Assembly (NCBI GenBank): GCA_019188255.1
Contig: JAETXT010000012.1
Coordinates: forward strand, 2,046,001 to 2,110,000
DNA from: Verticillium longisporum
Taxonomy: Eukaryota; Ascomycota; Sordariomycetes; Glomerellales; Plectosphaerellaceae
Direction: 5' to 3'
Length of the DNA stretch: 64,000 bases
The notes under the pieces are model-generated. The model saw nothing but the letters and a program-made list of their open reading frames with translations. It did not search any database and was not told where the DNA came from. Every line of letters begins with the position of its first letter. The first letter of the stretch is position 1. The position numbers were made by a program, and so were the translations under genes. This document shows, piece by piece, positions 46,254 through 58,309 of the stretch.

Positions 46254-49200
46254 CTACAACCACATCCGACTTGTGCTCAATCGCTTATAACTGCTCCTCG
46301 CCCCTGGCCCTTCCACTTCCCCTTCCGTCTCACCTTCTAGGGTCTCACTGCTCCTCGCGTGGGGTCGCGACCACTTGCCCTTGAACGGACGATCGCTCGC
46401 CTCCTCAAAGAAATAGTGGTTCTCGCTCCGTGCGTAACCCACGCGCCACGGCACCACAAGCGCTCGGCTTCCCGGCCCTCCGCCACAGTCTCCGCCTAAC
46501 TGTGTGCTCGGCGGTGAGTTGACCGCCAGTGCAAAGAGATTCTGCGGCTCCGTGTAATCCGTTACGAGCCCCGACCGCGCCAGCAGATACCCCAAACAGA
46601 AGACGTTGATGGCAAACACGAAGAACAGCACGAGGTAGAAAATGTTATGCCATGCGAACGTATGCGATGAAGTATACTCCTGAGTTCGCAATGACGCATT
46701 AAAAGGTTGAAGCGCCCCTGGTGACGCGAGAATGGATTTGGGGTACTCCCAGTAATGCACGAACGGTGTCGAGAGAGACGCAATGGTGAGCGTAGACGAA
46801 GACAGCACGGCAAGTGCCTCTGCGATGGATGGCATGAGCGGGTTGAGTTTATGTTGGCCGAGTACGAGCTGCGTCAGTATGCGGGCATTGGAAGCGTTGT
46901 TGTTGTACGTCCCGCCGTTGAGATCCATCGAGAGGCGCCACTGATCTGCGACATTCTGTGACTCGAGTTAGAAAGCTGATCAGAGTGCAGAGAGCAAGCC
47001 TTGTCACGTACCGCCCAGTCCCTGTTGGCCAGCGACCATGTGATGTCCGAATATGACTTCACGTAGCTGTCGGGGTCCTCCTTGTCCTCGCAGTGCGCCT
47101 TCAAGTGTGCGCCAGCAATGCCCGAGATGCTGAAATGGGTGGAGCACCAGGGCGAGACCCACGACCGCAGCTCACAAAGTGTGTAACTCTCGAGAGCACT
47201 CGATTTGGCGAGAAGGTACAGAGCATCTCTCGCTGGTTGGTCCCATTCTGAGGCCGGCGCCGCGTGCGTTGCGTTGGCGACCATGTTGAAGTCGGCCGGG
47301 TACTGCGAATAGTCAGCGCATGAAATCCTCAACAGCACGTGGGGAGGGCGACTCACGAGCTGGAATACTGGTGGCCGACGCTTGTACTCTGGTCCCCATT
47401 TGAATATTTCGTCTACCACGGTGCGGTTCAGCCACTCATCTTTGGCCATATTGGGCACGTCATCCCGCCAGTTGTCGCTTCCGATGAGCTGGTCGCCCAC
47501 GCCCGTGGGGCTGGTGTCGGCATTGGGCCACGCCGTATAGATCAATGGCGCGAGCTCCTTCTTCTCCATATTGACGCAGAGTACGTTGACCGAGGGCGAC
47601 ACAACACTTGCTCGTATGGTATATTCGCCAACGTCAGAGAGATCATCTGGTTGCAGAATAGCGTTGACCGGGTTGATGGCTGCTTCATAGACGCCTGAGA
47701 AGTCCACCGGTCAGACCAGGACAGTGTCATGGATGGGGAGCTTACCCGGGTGAGGCATAGCGAGCGTGACGTTGTTGATGATCCTTCCATGGTCCTCGAA
47801 GCTGGCTGCTGGGTCGCCAAACTCGGATTCGATCCATGCAGAAGTCATTGTGGTGTTGTCATAAAGAAGTGTGGTGCCGACTGGTCTGTCGCTAAGCTTG
47901 TCCTCAGTGCTGGTGCCATTGGCATAAATCTCGTCCCAGGTACGCATGAAAGAGAGTAGGTTGCGATAGGCTGGCTCCGTTAGCATTCGGGTACGTCCAG
48001 CAAAAGACGATACTACACTCACATTGACCAGAATACTGGACATCGAGACACGAGCCGCCTGCCTCTGCTGGATCGTTATCGCGCAGAGGAGTTGCGCAAA
48101 CCGTATTCACATATAAAGGATTAGCATACTGTGACCGCACGTGCCCTTCCAGGACCTTGTGTTCCCAACCACCAAATTTGATCTTTGGGGTGATCATGGC
48201 CTCGGAGGCTGTGGTGTAGAAGGTGGCCGCAACAGTCGCCGCAAGAGATATGACGCCGAGGAACGTAACACCGGCATAGGGGATAGTTTCCCAGTGGGTG
48301 ATGAGCGATCCGGGTTGCTGCGAGCATCAGCCAGAGGTCACGTTGAACGTACGAAAAGGGGGACGGCTCACAATGACCCAGTTCCGCATGGTCATCTCTG
48401 CCAAGGTCATGCCTCTAGACTTCTTCACAAAAGCCCTACGACTCAGCACCTGTCCAAGGAAGGAGATGAATACGGTCACAAAGGACATTTCGATCGTCTT
48501 GGCAAACAGGGTACACACGACCGACGCAGTGGCCGGAGCGATGCCGCCGTTCGTAGAGATGGCACGGCCCCAGCGCGGCTGCACGATGGCGATGATGAAC
48601 CACAAGCAGCTCAGTGCCGTGGAATACACGGACAGCGTCAGGATGGATACGGAGAGCCAGCTGACGCGCCTTTTGTGGACATCTTTTGTCGAGCTGCAAT
48701 AATTCGGCACTTGGCCTGGGTCTGTCAGCTTGAGGCTGAGGAACTGGTCCAGCAGGACAACTCACGATATCTCTCATGGAGCGGCTTATCGCACTGTTCG
48801 TTCGCATCGTCATCGTCTGCCGGGCTTGGATGGGATGAATGCTCTCCCATACCGTCTCGATCACCGAGCCGCAACGCAGTCTCTTCATCTCTCTGCGGTG
48901 GGGGACGGCTGAAGTTGGGCGACTGCTGCTCTGCCATGTCGTATGCGGGCGGCGCGGCTTTGGACCAAGTCCCGGAGAACCACTTGCGAAGACGTGACGA
49001 TGTCCTGGTCCCCTTTGGCGAGTCCACCGGAGACTCAAAGGTGGGGGAATCGCCCATGTCTGGTGTCCTTGCCTGACGTTCGTCATGCTGCGTCTCCTGG
49101 GGCGAGCTCATGAGGCCGTGGTAGGACCTCGGTGACACGGGAGAGCTCGTCTTGGAGCCGACAGGGACCCGCGAGATGGGCCTCCTCGGCGTGCTGGAAA

Positions 49201-49393
49201 AAGAGGATATGCCGAGGCCCTGGTCCGGGGAAGGGGAGAGGCGGTGTTCGAAGCTGGAGATGTCGATGGCTCCATCCGATGGCATCCGCGTGTAGCCATC
49301 GCGGCGCGAGACGTGAGAAGACAACAGGGTCGTCTCGGCCTCGTCTGTTTCCGGCACGGGTCGCAAGCTGGGACCCGGTTTGCTGTCGGCCAT
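46254..49393 (-). CDS. Large multi-pass membrane protein of unknown family
   Basis: Seven exons join cleanly in phase: 49393-48766, 48715-48372, 48317-48023, 47970-47746, 47694-47357, 47302-47012 and 46955-46254. All introns are 50-56 bp with GTGAGT, GTGAGC, GTAAGC or GTACGT donors. The product is 940 aa. The first 210 residues are disordered and Ser/Pro-rich (start MADSKPGPSLRPVPETDEAE). Hydrophobic helices follow (SVSILTLSVYSTALSCLWFI, VTVFISFLGQVL, AGVTFLGVISLAATVAA), then a long extracellular-looking domain with Cys residues and several N-x-S/T sites, and one more helix near the C-terminus (FYLVLFFVFAINVFCLGYLL). The topology suggests a plasma-membrane protein with a large outer domain. 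I do not recognise a named family, and no catalytic motif is visible. Confidence 0.85.
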
Positions 49394-51018
49394 GGTCTTC
49401 TGGATAAGGTAGGCTTTCGTTCTGTGCAAGTCCAAAGGGCGGCGGTGATGATAATGCCTCCTCAGTGCGTATGCCTTCGAGGTTGTCCACGAGAACACGG
49501 CACCGGGTAATTACAAATTATGGTAATACTGGCTTGCTGTGGATGTGAAAGCGAGGCTGAAAGTCGGTCGAGCTTTTCGCTTCTTTGACCAACCTTCAGT
49601 CAACGAGGTTGGTATTTCGTCTCTGAAAACGAGTGTGGGCTCACCCGCAGGTTCGCTGCAGGGGTCAACCAGGCGGTTCCGAGTTGGATCGTAGGCCCCA
49701 CGGCAAGTCGAGAGAGTATTATAATTAAAGGTCAAGTGAATGAAGATGGGTTATATTGTATGAAAGACGAGTCTCAAACGCCCTCTGGGCAAGAGTCTGG
49801 AGGCATACAACGCAGACCTGCAGAAGAGTAGGAGCGGCCGGCACGCTATTATCGTGGACGCAGTGGGAGACAGAGAGGCACCTCGTCTCGATCAAAAGAC
49901 CTGCGGGACCCTTGCATGAGGCGATGGCACGGCAAGAGCGGAGGTCGAAGGGGGTCGCAGCAGACGGCCAACAGCCCAACAACCAACAGACTGTTTGAGG
50001 TCGTTTCTCGGGTCTGGGCCCCTGGGAATGGATGATGGGACCAGGGCTATATGTGACGGGATGTGAGCTTGAGGTTTGTGATCACCACCCCTTTCCCTGC
50101 TCACGAACAAGGTGCGAACATGGTCCATTTAAAGGGAATGAATTGGAATCCACAGGGGAGCAGCCAAACGCGGCGTGCGATGGTTTCGGGATCATGCCAA
50201 TATTTCTGTCCTCCTCTCGCTCATGGCCCCCCCTCCGACGCACAAAATCGACAGCCTGACTCCAAGGTGGGAAAACGAACCGAAGAGAAGAAGAGAGGGA
50301 AAGGAAGGAAAAAGGACTATCGCATGCAGAGAGACGACCTGACGCCTAACCGAGAGAAGGCTACCAACCACGAGAGGCCCGGGTTGGTGCTCGGCATGCA
50401 CGCCAAGCAGGGCGCTCCCGTTTCGGGCCAACAGGTCGACCGTCGTGGAGGTGGGTGGGCGGCCCGGTTTGGGGGCCGCGCGCACACGCAATTGCTGGAA
50501 CGGGAGGGGCCCAGAAGCAGAGACAGAATGGGGGAGGGAGGCAGTGCTGCTGCTGCTGCTGCTGCTGCACGTTGGTGCTGCTGTTGCTACTTTCGTCTGC
50601 CGTCTGGCTCTAAATATATCACGAGAGAAGCTCACTTTACCGATGGCATAGGACCTGGGGACAAAGAGGGACACGGAAACCGGCTCGTGGGCCGCCTGGG
50701 ATCACAACGCCAGGTCAAGGCTGTGCTCTCAGCTCTGCAAGTGCAAGATGGGGGACAAGGCAGTGAAAAAAAAACCAGGTGATATCATTGATTAATGTTC
50801 GCCAACACCCACCCGCCGCCGCCGCCGCCGCTCGCCCCGTCCCATGCCGTCCCTGTTGTGTACCCTTGACCCCCTTTCCCAGTGGTCGCCTGTTCCAACG
50901 TCGCTCGCAGAATTGCCCCATGTCTCTCACATCTCTTCGTTACAATCAAAGACATCCGTGGTCACGTCGTCATGCACCCGCCCTCAGCTCCCTTCTAGTC
51001 CCTTCCCTACCCTCTTCT
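49394..51018. other. Gene-free spacer
   Basis: Holds the upstream region of the 940-residue membrane-protein gene and the 3' region of MCM2. It contains a (CTG)8-type run at 50,544-50,569 and a CCG run at 50,812-50,831. No credible gene is seen. Confidence 0.6.
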
Positions 51019-53801
51019 TCATGCCGCGGCGGTGCCCGTCCGCCTCGAGGCCTGGCTCGTTCCGGCACTGCGTTGGGACTGAGTGCCGGCGCCCGGCCTC
51101 GCGAGTGTGTACTTGGCGAACGCCCTCGCTAGAGCCTTCTTGCAGCTGACCTTCTGGCTGCCGACGAAGCTCTCGACCGTCACGGCAATGGCGCGGTCAA
51201 TATCGTGCGAGGAACAGTACTCCGACAGTCGCATGCGGCAGAAGGCCTCACTGATGCGGATGATGGCCTCAAGATGACGGACCTAGGGGCCACTGTTAGT
51301 CTCAAAACGCGACAGAACATGTTGGCAGGATTGTCAAAGAAAACTTACAGTAATGGGATAAGCACCCGTAGCCAGAGACTCGCGCCTCATGTCAGCGAAC
51401 AGACGGGCCACCTTGTCCTCGTCCATGTGGTAGAGCTTTGGTGACAGGCGGTCGCGCGCGTAGAGGATGTACTTCCGCAGCAGCTCCTGGGGAATCTCGT
51501 TCTCCTTCCTCCGCTTCTCGGCCTCCAGCTTGGCCTTTTGCGCCTCGGATCGCTGCGTGTCGCCGGCGGCCACGTCCATCGAGTCATGGTCCTGGTCTTG
51601 CGAGAGCAGCGTTGGGTTGGGGTGGCTCCGGCTGTGCGAGCCAACGATGAAGCGCGCCAACCGCTCATCCTCCTCCGGCTCGACCGTGTCGCGGACGACG
51701 CAGAGAATGTCGAAACGGGACAGGATGGGCTCTGTGAGCTCGACGTTGGCCGAGAAGGGAATGGTCGAGTTGTAGCGGCCGCCGATGGGGTTCGCCGCGG
51801 CGATGGTGCCGCAGCGCGCCTGGAGCGTCGTGACAATACCCGCCTTGGAGATGGAGATGGTCTGCTGCTCCATGGCTTCGTGAATCGATGTCCTGTCCTG
51901 GTCGTTCATCTTGTCAAACTCGTCAATGAGGCACGTGCCCCTGTCCGCCAGCACGAGCGCGCCGCCCTCGAGCGTCCACTCGCTCGTCAGCGGGTCGCGC
52001 CGCACGCTGGCCGTGAGACCGACGGCACTGGCACCCTGGCCCGTCGCGAAGACGGCCCTGTGCGCAGTCTTCTCCACGTACTTGAGCACCTGCGACTTGG
52101 CCGTTCCCGGGTCACCCAAGAGCAGCACGTTGATGTCGCCACGAACGTGGTGAGAGCCCTTGGCGACCTTGGCCACTCCGCCAAACAGCGACAGCGCCAC
52201 GGCTGTCTTGATGTCCGTGTGGCCGTAGATACTCGGGGCGATTGAGTTGATGATCTTGTCGGCAATGCCGGGGTCGCGGGCCAGCTTGCGGATGGCCGCC
52301 TCGTCCTCTTCCGTCATGCGGAAACCAGCAAGTTGATCGTGGGACTTGACGACATTGTTGGCTTCGAGAATCGTGGCAAAGACGGGGAAACCGTTTCGGT
52401 TGTTGAGTTGTGCGTCGTAGTTGTTGCGGTAAATGCCCGTCACCTCAATCTCCTCGCCGGGCTTGGCCTTGTCAATGAGATCCCACAGCAGAATGACCTC
52501 CCTGGTGCGAGGAAGACGGCCAGCGGGCACCGTGCCGGGTGACTCTTGCAGGGTCAACTTCTGGTAGTTGCGGTAGACCGTCTTCTCCGAGTTGACAGTG
52601 AAGGGGCCGCGGGACTGGCAGCTCTGGCAGTACGAGATCTTGACCTCGACGTTGGACTCCTGCTGGAAAGGACCCAAAGTGACGCCGCACTTGGTACAGT
52701 CGAACTTGACGTATTTGAGCTGAGGGAAGACGCCTGTCCGGCGAGTGACGACACCACTGACACGGACGAGGCAGTTGAGGTGCGACTGGCGCAGTTGCCT
52801 CAGGGTGTAGTGGACAGGGAGGTCGAAGATGCGCACGTGGATCTCGGAGTGAATGCGCTCGTAGACTGAGTAATAGAGAAGGACAACGGCCATGGACACC
52901 TCGTCATAGAGCTTGAGCCTCTCTGCCGGGGGATTGGCCAAGAAGTACGCCAGAATGGGCTTGGACGAGGACAGGTGATCATACGAGACCTCGAGCGTCT
53001 CTGCGTTGATCTCACCCAGGGTTCGGATTCGGTTGCCGTAGACGGACGAGCCACTCTCATCGATGTATTCGGTCAGGAAGGACTTGAACTCTCTCCTGAT
53101 GGTCCTCTGAACGGACGACTGTGACACCCAGTCGGTCAGGCTGGCTGCCTTGACGTCCTGGAGAGCCTCGAGCGAGAGCTCCTCGTCCATGATGTCTTCG
53201 TCCATCGCATCGTCGGGGTCCTCGTCATAGGCGTGTCGCCGGCGACGGGGCTGTGCTGTGAGGTCGATATCGCCATCGTCATCCTCGCCGGGTAGGAACG
53301 CGGCGGGAATGCGCTGTCGACGGGCGACCTCGCCGTCTCGGCGAGCGAGCTGAGCTTCGAGTTGCCTCCTGGTGGCAGGGTCCATCTGGTCGTACTCACC
53401 CTCATCATCGATATCGATCCCTTCGTATCTGTCATCCTCCTTGCTCCTGTAGTCTTGTTCGAACCCCTCGCGGAAAAGGTCGACGTCATCCTCTGCGGCC
53501 TCGTCCATTTCGTCGAGGTCATCTTCAATCTCTACATCCTCTTCAATGTCGTCGTCGTCGTCTCCTCCGTGGGCAATGTTAAAGGCAGGAGGAGACGAGG
53601 CCATGGGGCTCGAGGCAAGTCCGACGGAGGAGCCATCGTCGCCGTTGGTGCGTGATCGTTTGCGACTTGACCGCGCGGGCATGCCGCGGTTGGCAGAACT
53701 GGGGTGGTTGCGCAAGGGAGAACTGCGGGCGGCGGTTAGCAGGAAGGAGCAGACGAAGCGAGGGTTCGTCTTCAGAAAAGACTCAATCAAACTCACCTCA
53801 T
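51019..53801 (-). CDS. mcm2: DNA replication licensing factor MCM2
   Basis: MCM2 is a subunit of the MCM2-7 replicative helicase. Three exons (53801-53797, 53722-51349, 51282-51019) encode 880 aa. The first coding exon is only five bases (ATGAG) before a GTGAGT donor; the joined start reads MSSPLRNHPSSANRG. The acidic N-terminal tail is typical of MCM2, which binds histones there. A zinc finger follows at about residues 342-370 (FDCTKCG ... YCQSCQS). The AAA+ core has Walker A GDPGTAKSQ near 540, Walker B CLIDEFDKM near 604 and the arginine finger in SRFD near 670. The C-terminal exon (VRHLEAIIRISEAFCRMRLS) completes the winged-helix region. The gene is intact, with no missing motif. It is divergent from a UBR7-like gene across MCB boxes. 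Confidence 0.97.
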
Positions 53802-54008
53802 CGTCGCGCTCGATGTGACGATGGCTTCAAATAGGCGCAATGGGTATGATGGGGAGGTGGGATGGGTTGTCGGGGTGATGGAGGAGGGGGGGTTGGGATG
53901 TTGCGTCTGTGCCAGGGAGATAAATGGATATGCAAAGTGAAGACTGCTCAGAAGAATGGGGGGGGCGCTCCTCAACTCCAAATGAGGGTCTGTCGCGTCT
54001 CAGGTGCA

Positions 54009-54014
54009 ACGCGT
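54009..54014. promoter_or_regulatory. MCB element (ACGCGT), copy 1
   Basis: A palindromic MluI cell-cycle box 208 bp upstream of the MCM2 ATG. In fungi ACGCGT is bound by MBF, which drives G1/S transcription of replication genes. Confidence 0.7.
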
Positions 54015-54056
54015 CAAGGGCAAGCGCGTTAAGTGGCTCTAGACCAATCTCGGTCG

Positions 54057-54062
54057 ACGCGT
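54057..54062. promoter_or_regulatory. MCB element (ACGCGT), copy 2
   Basis: Second ACGCGT, 43 bp from the first. Spacing and clustering are as in known MBF targets. Confidence 0.7.
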
Positions 54063-54071
54063 AAAGTGGAA

Positions 54072-54077
54072 ACGCGT
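54072..54077. promoter_or_regulatory. MCB element (ACGCGT), copy 3
   Basis: Third ACGCGT, 10 bp after the second, and 238 bp before the ATG of the UBR7-like gene. Confidence 0.7.
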
Positions 54078-54314
54078 GTCACACCTCAGCGAGGCTCCCG
54101 TGTTCCCCCGGTACGTACCCTCCGTCACTTCCATCGCCTGGAGCCTCAGTGCTAATCGAAGCTTCGTGCCTACGTCAATTCCATGTCGGGTATCATTCGA
54201 ATTGCTGTTTTGGGACTTTGCACCTGAAATCATCTGATTCGGCAACACATTTCTCGTTCTCATCAACCAGCTGCCCTCCTACGAGAAACGTGTCTACCTA
54301 CGATCATCGCTCTG

Positions 54315-56040
54315 ATGGAACCCCCTCCCCCTCCAGCTGAAGCTGTCGCGTCGTCGACTACGACGGCCAACGATGGCGTTCCCAGTCACAAGCGCAGCGA
54401 CAGCTTCTCATCGCAAAAGTCGACCGACTCGCAGACAGCAGCCGAATTCATTCGCGAGCAGATGCAACTGGAGGCCGACGCCCGCGAAGCTCTGCCATAT
54501 GTACGTCACCGATGCTGCTGATACATACATCATCCATGGCCCCAAAGCTGACCTGGTCCCATCTCAACAGAGCATCGAAAACTGCACCAAAGTACTCGGT
54601 CCGCTGCGCCAGAGCGTCTTCGCCTGCTTGACCTGCACGCCGGCCCCCGAGAACCCCGCCGACCCCTTCAGCCCAGCAGGCGTCTGTTACTCCTGCTCCG
54701 TCCAGTGCCACGGCGAGCACACGCTCGTCGAGATCTTCACCAAGCGCAACTTCACCTGCGACTGCGGCACGACGCGCCTGCCCAAGACGAACCCGTGCTC
54801 CCTGCGCATCAACCCCGCGACCAACACCAAGGGCGGCGTCCACTCGGAGGAGCCCGACGCCAACAACCGCTACAACCAGATCTTTCGCAACAGGTTCTGC
54901 GGCTGCGAATGCGACTACGACCCGTTTCAGCAAAAGGGTACCATGTTCCAGTGTCTCGGACTCGGCACCACCGAGACGGGCGGCTGCGGCGAGGATTGGT
55001 ACCATCCCGGCTGTCTCGTTGGCATGGGCCCCGCATGGTTCGAGGCCATGAAGGAGACCAAAGAACCCATGGACGGCGGCGTCGCCAAACCAAAGGACCA
55101 GGCGGCCGAGGGTGGCTCACTGCCAACAATTACAGAGGATGCTGAGGAGAGGCCAGATGGCGCTGCACCTGCCGCCAACGAGGCTTCGGCCGAAGCTGAG
55201 GACGATGAAGACGAAGATCCACCAATGCCCCCCGGATTCCCTGCCGAAGACGACTTTGAAGGCTTCCTCTGCTACAAGTGTGTGGGGGCGCACCCCTGGA
55301 TCGGGAAATATGCCGGCACCAAGGGTTTCCTCCCTGCCGTCTTTGCCCGGCAAAAGAAGACGGCGGAGATGCCGTCCGTGGAGGAGACGAATGGCACCTC
55401 GAACAAGCGCAAGGCGGAGGACGAGCTCGAGGACGAATCACAATCCAAGCGCGCCAAGAGCGAGCTGGATCCCACATCAGACAGCACAGACAAGCCCGCC
55501 CCCGAGGCTACCGGTCAGGCCGCTCCAGCACCAAACGCCGAGCCGGCCCCGGAATGCAAGTGGAGCGCCCTGCCCGCGCCGCCGGCCGAGGCCTTTTCCC
55601 TCTTCTTCGCCGAAGCCTTCCGCGAGAACCTATGCCGCTGCTCCAGCTGCTACGTCGGCAAGCTCAACGCGCACCCGCAGCTCCTCGAGGAGGAGGAGAC
55701 GTACGAGCCCCCGCTCTCCGACGGCGGCGGCTCCGACAATGGCGGCGGCTCGACCAACGGCAGCGGCAGCCTCCTCGAGCGCGGCGAGAGCGCCCTGCGC
55801 AACGTCGACCGCGTGCGCGCCATCGAGGGCGTCATGGCCTACAACCACCTCAAGGAGCAGCTGACGCCCTTCTTCAAGCAGTTTGCCGAGAGCGGCCAGG
55901 CCATCGGCGCCGAGGACATCAAGGCCTACTTTGCCAAGCTGCGGGGTGACGAACAGGGCATCAAGGAGGCCGGCGAGGCGGCCGGGGGCCGCGGCAAGGA
56001 CGGGGACGATGGTTCCCGGCGGGAGCAGAGCGGCTACTGA
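54315..56040 (+). CDS. mlo2: UBR-box/PHD zinc-finger protein (UBR7/Mlo2-like)
   Basis: Two exons (54315-54500 and 54571-56040; 70 bp intron, GTACGT donor, CAACAG acceptor) encode 551 aa. After a Ser/Thr-rich start (MEPPPPPAEAVASSTTTAND), the UBR-type zinc finger spans about residues 62-135 with dense Cys/His (CLTCTP, GVCYSCSVQCHGEHTLVEIF, FTCDCGTTRLPK). A PHD-like finger follows (RNRFCGCECDYDP, CGEDWYHPGCLVGMG, and later FLCYKCVGAHPW). The C-terminus has a second small Cys cluster (ENLCRCSSCYVGKL) and a Gly/Ser linker. Animal UBR7 is reported as a histone H2B ubiquitin ligase, and S. pombe Mlo2 affects chromosome segregation. Sharing an MCB-bearing promoter with MCM2 suggests cell-cycle expression (inference). 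Confidence 0.92.
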
Positions 56041-56519
56041 GTTGATTGCTGCGCGACGAGGAGTTGGCGGCTTGACAGGCTACGTCGACGGGATTGGGGG
56101 CGGGGCATGTAGTACCAAATAAGTGCGTTTGGGTGGTATTGGGTCTCGTTACTGAGAAAGACCCCGGATGGCGTTCTGGGTTGCCCGGCACGAGGCACGT
56201 GACAACAGACTGTTGTGATATAGCGACGAAAAGAAGGAGATTGGTCTTTATTTCTGGTATCATGTTGCAGCCCTTGGCAATAATTCTGGTTGTGGAGTAA
56301 AACTCTTCCTTCCATACCTACGCACTAAGTCTATATCGTGAGCTCGTGGAAGGGATATTAGAGGTTCTTGTTGTTCTTTGCCACAGCACATGAGACAGAT
56401 ATGTTTCAGCAAAGTGAGTCACAATTCTTCTAGAAGAACGCCATCACATACATCTTCATCGGTCTTTCCAACAGTGCTGCTTTCATGCTTGGAACCAAGC
56501 TACGCTACCTATGTAGTTA
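56041..56519. other. Spacer between convergent genes
   Basis: Contains the 3' UTRs of the UBR7-like gene (+) and the permease (-). No gene is seen. Confidence 0.6.
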
Positions 56520-58309
56520 TCATGTTGAAGACTTCGGTGCCTCTTCGCGGGGCGCATCCTCCAGATCCACCAGGTAGGACCCCCTCCATCGCAAACCCGT
56601 CGTCAGATCCATGTCAGCAGGGGCGATCATGACGACTAGTGTCCTTTTGCGGTAAAACTTCTCCCACGAGCAGTAAGAGGCCAACACGACCATCGGGATG
56701 ACGATGCCAAGATTGTCACGGACAGCGTCCTGTGCACTGTGGATTCCGTACAGGGGGTAAATGGAGGTGACGATGCTCGCGAGAAGACCTGTACTGCAAA
56801 TCGCAATGCCGATCCATGAGCCCCATACGCCGAAAGGACTGGTCCACAAGAGCTCGTCGAGACTGTGACCTTGTGTGCGCCACGCACGGCGAAAGCGAAT
56901 ATGGCTGGCGCAGATAGAGAGCCAGGTATAGTAGTTGCAGGCTCCAGAAAGGCTCAACAGCCAGTCGAATATGACAGCGCCTCCCGGTGCCACGTTCACA
57001 AAGGCGGTCAGGCCGATGGTAAAAGCCAGAGCAAAGGCATAGATTGGCACACCCCACTTGATGGTAGCTGCAAAGCGAGGTCCCATGCCTTGCTCGCAGA
57101 GAGCCTGTAGCGCGCGGCTAGAGGCATATATGCTGGCATTGGCCATGGAAAGCAGTGCCAATACCACGAAGACGTTGAATAGATCCGGCAGAACTTTGAT
57201 GCCCGCTCGCTGCGCAGCCAAAGTAAAAGGGCTTACCTGGGCGCCATGCCCAATCTTTGCGAGACCTGGATCGTGGGAGTCAACGACGAAGCCGAGGAAC
57301 AGGAGAGTGACAACATAGAAGATGGCAATCCTGAAAAAGGTAATCTTGGTAGCGAGCGGAAGTGCTCGGCGAGGGTTATTGCACTCAGCGGCCGTCATGC
57401 CGAGAAGCTCAGTCCCTCCGTACGACATGCCTGCGATACGAAATAGGGTCATGAACCCAGGGAATCCGTTTGCGATGACGTCGCGTGTCGTCCAGAATGT
57501 TACGCCCGTGCCGTGTCTGTTATATGTTAGTAAAATCCTCCTTCACGGCTAAATTGCTTTGTTTACCTCGCGTCGGATGGGACAGCCCCGGCCATGATTG
57601 CAATCGCCATTCCTATGAAGATCGTCAAGGCGCTGACCTTTGCAATACCGAGGCCATGTTCGACCTCGCCGTAGAACCGAGATCCTCCAAACGAGACGGC
57701 GATCAGCCCAGCCAGAATTGGCGCAATGATGACAGCGGGCGATACAGTTTCGTTCCAAAATCTGATTTGGGAGACAATGCAACTGAGCTCGAAGGGAAAT
57801 ATGATGAGCCAGGCGAATACAAAGTTCCATCCCATGGTGAACCCCCAAGGTTCGGAGATGAAGCGCCTGGCGTATTCGTAAAACGAGCCTGCCACAGGGT
57901 ACGTAGCTGGCGCTGTCAGTTCGTGGCGGTATTAATGGAAGCCGGAGAACATACCCGCGAGCTCTCCCAAGCTTCCCATGGTGACGGTCACACCAACACC
58001 GACAATAGCGAAGCTCAGGACCAAGCTGAGCGGACCGCCAGCGTGCAACGCGCCACCCGATCCGACAAAGAGTCCGGCGCCGATAGAGCCTCCCAAGGCG
58101 ATAAAGACCATGTGTCGAATGCTGATATTCCTCCTTAATTTGTCACCCTCGCTTTGCGGAGCAGGCCCTACTAGGGTGACGGTGCCGTCATTGGTCGTTT
58201 GAGACGTCTGATTGCCCATTGAGGGCATTGATGCCGAGCTGTCTGCGCGGAGCTTCTCCGTGATCTGCACATGGCTCGGCCCAGGATCTGCGCTCTGAGA
58301 TTCGTCCAT
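56520..58309 (-). CDS. Amino-acid permease (APC superfamily, fungal YAT type)
   Basis: Three exons (58309-57955, 57906-57567, 57516-56520) with 48 and 50 bp introns (GTATGT and GTAAAC donors) encode 563 aa, the usual length of fungal amino-acid permeases. The signature of the family starts the membrane region: RRNISIRHMVFIALGGSIGA, then GLFVGSGGAL. Twelve membrane segments follow, with typical motifs such as YPVAGSFYEYARRFISEPWG, MSYGGTELLGMTAAECNNPR, LSMANASIYASSRALQAL and CNYYTWLSICASHIRFRRAW. The charged N-terminal tail of about 60 residues is cytosolic. The substrate is not readable from sequence. The gene has no frame lesion. Confidence 0.93.

Larger units (their letters stand above)
53802..54314. 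promoter_or_regulatory. Divergent promoter region of MCM2 and the UBR7-like gene
   Basis: A 513 bp intergenic region serves both genes. It contains three ACGCGT boxes (listed separately), a CCAAT at 54043-54047, and a G-rich stretch near 53,882-53,970 on the MCM2 side. Confidence 0.7.
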
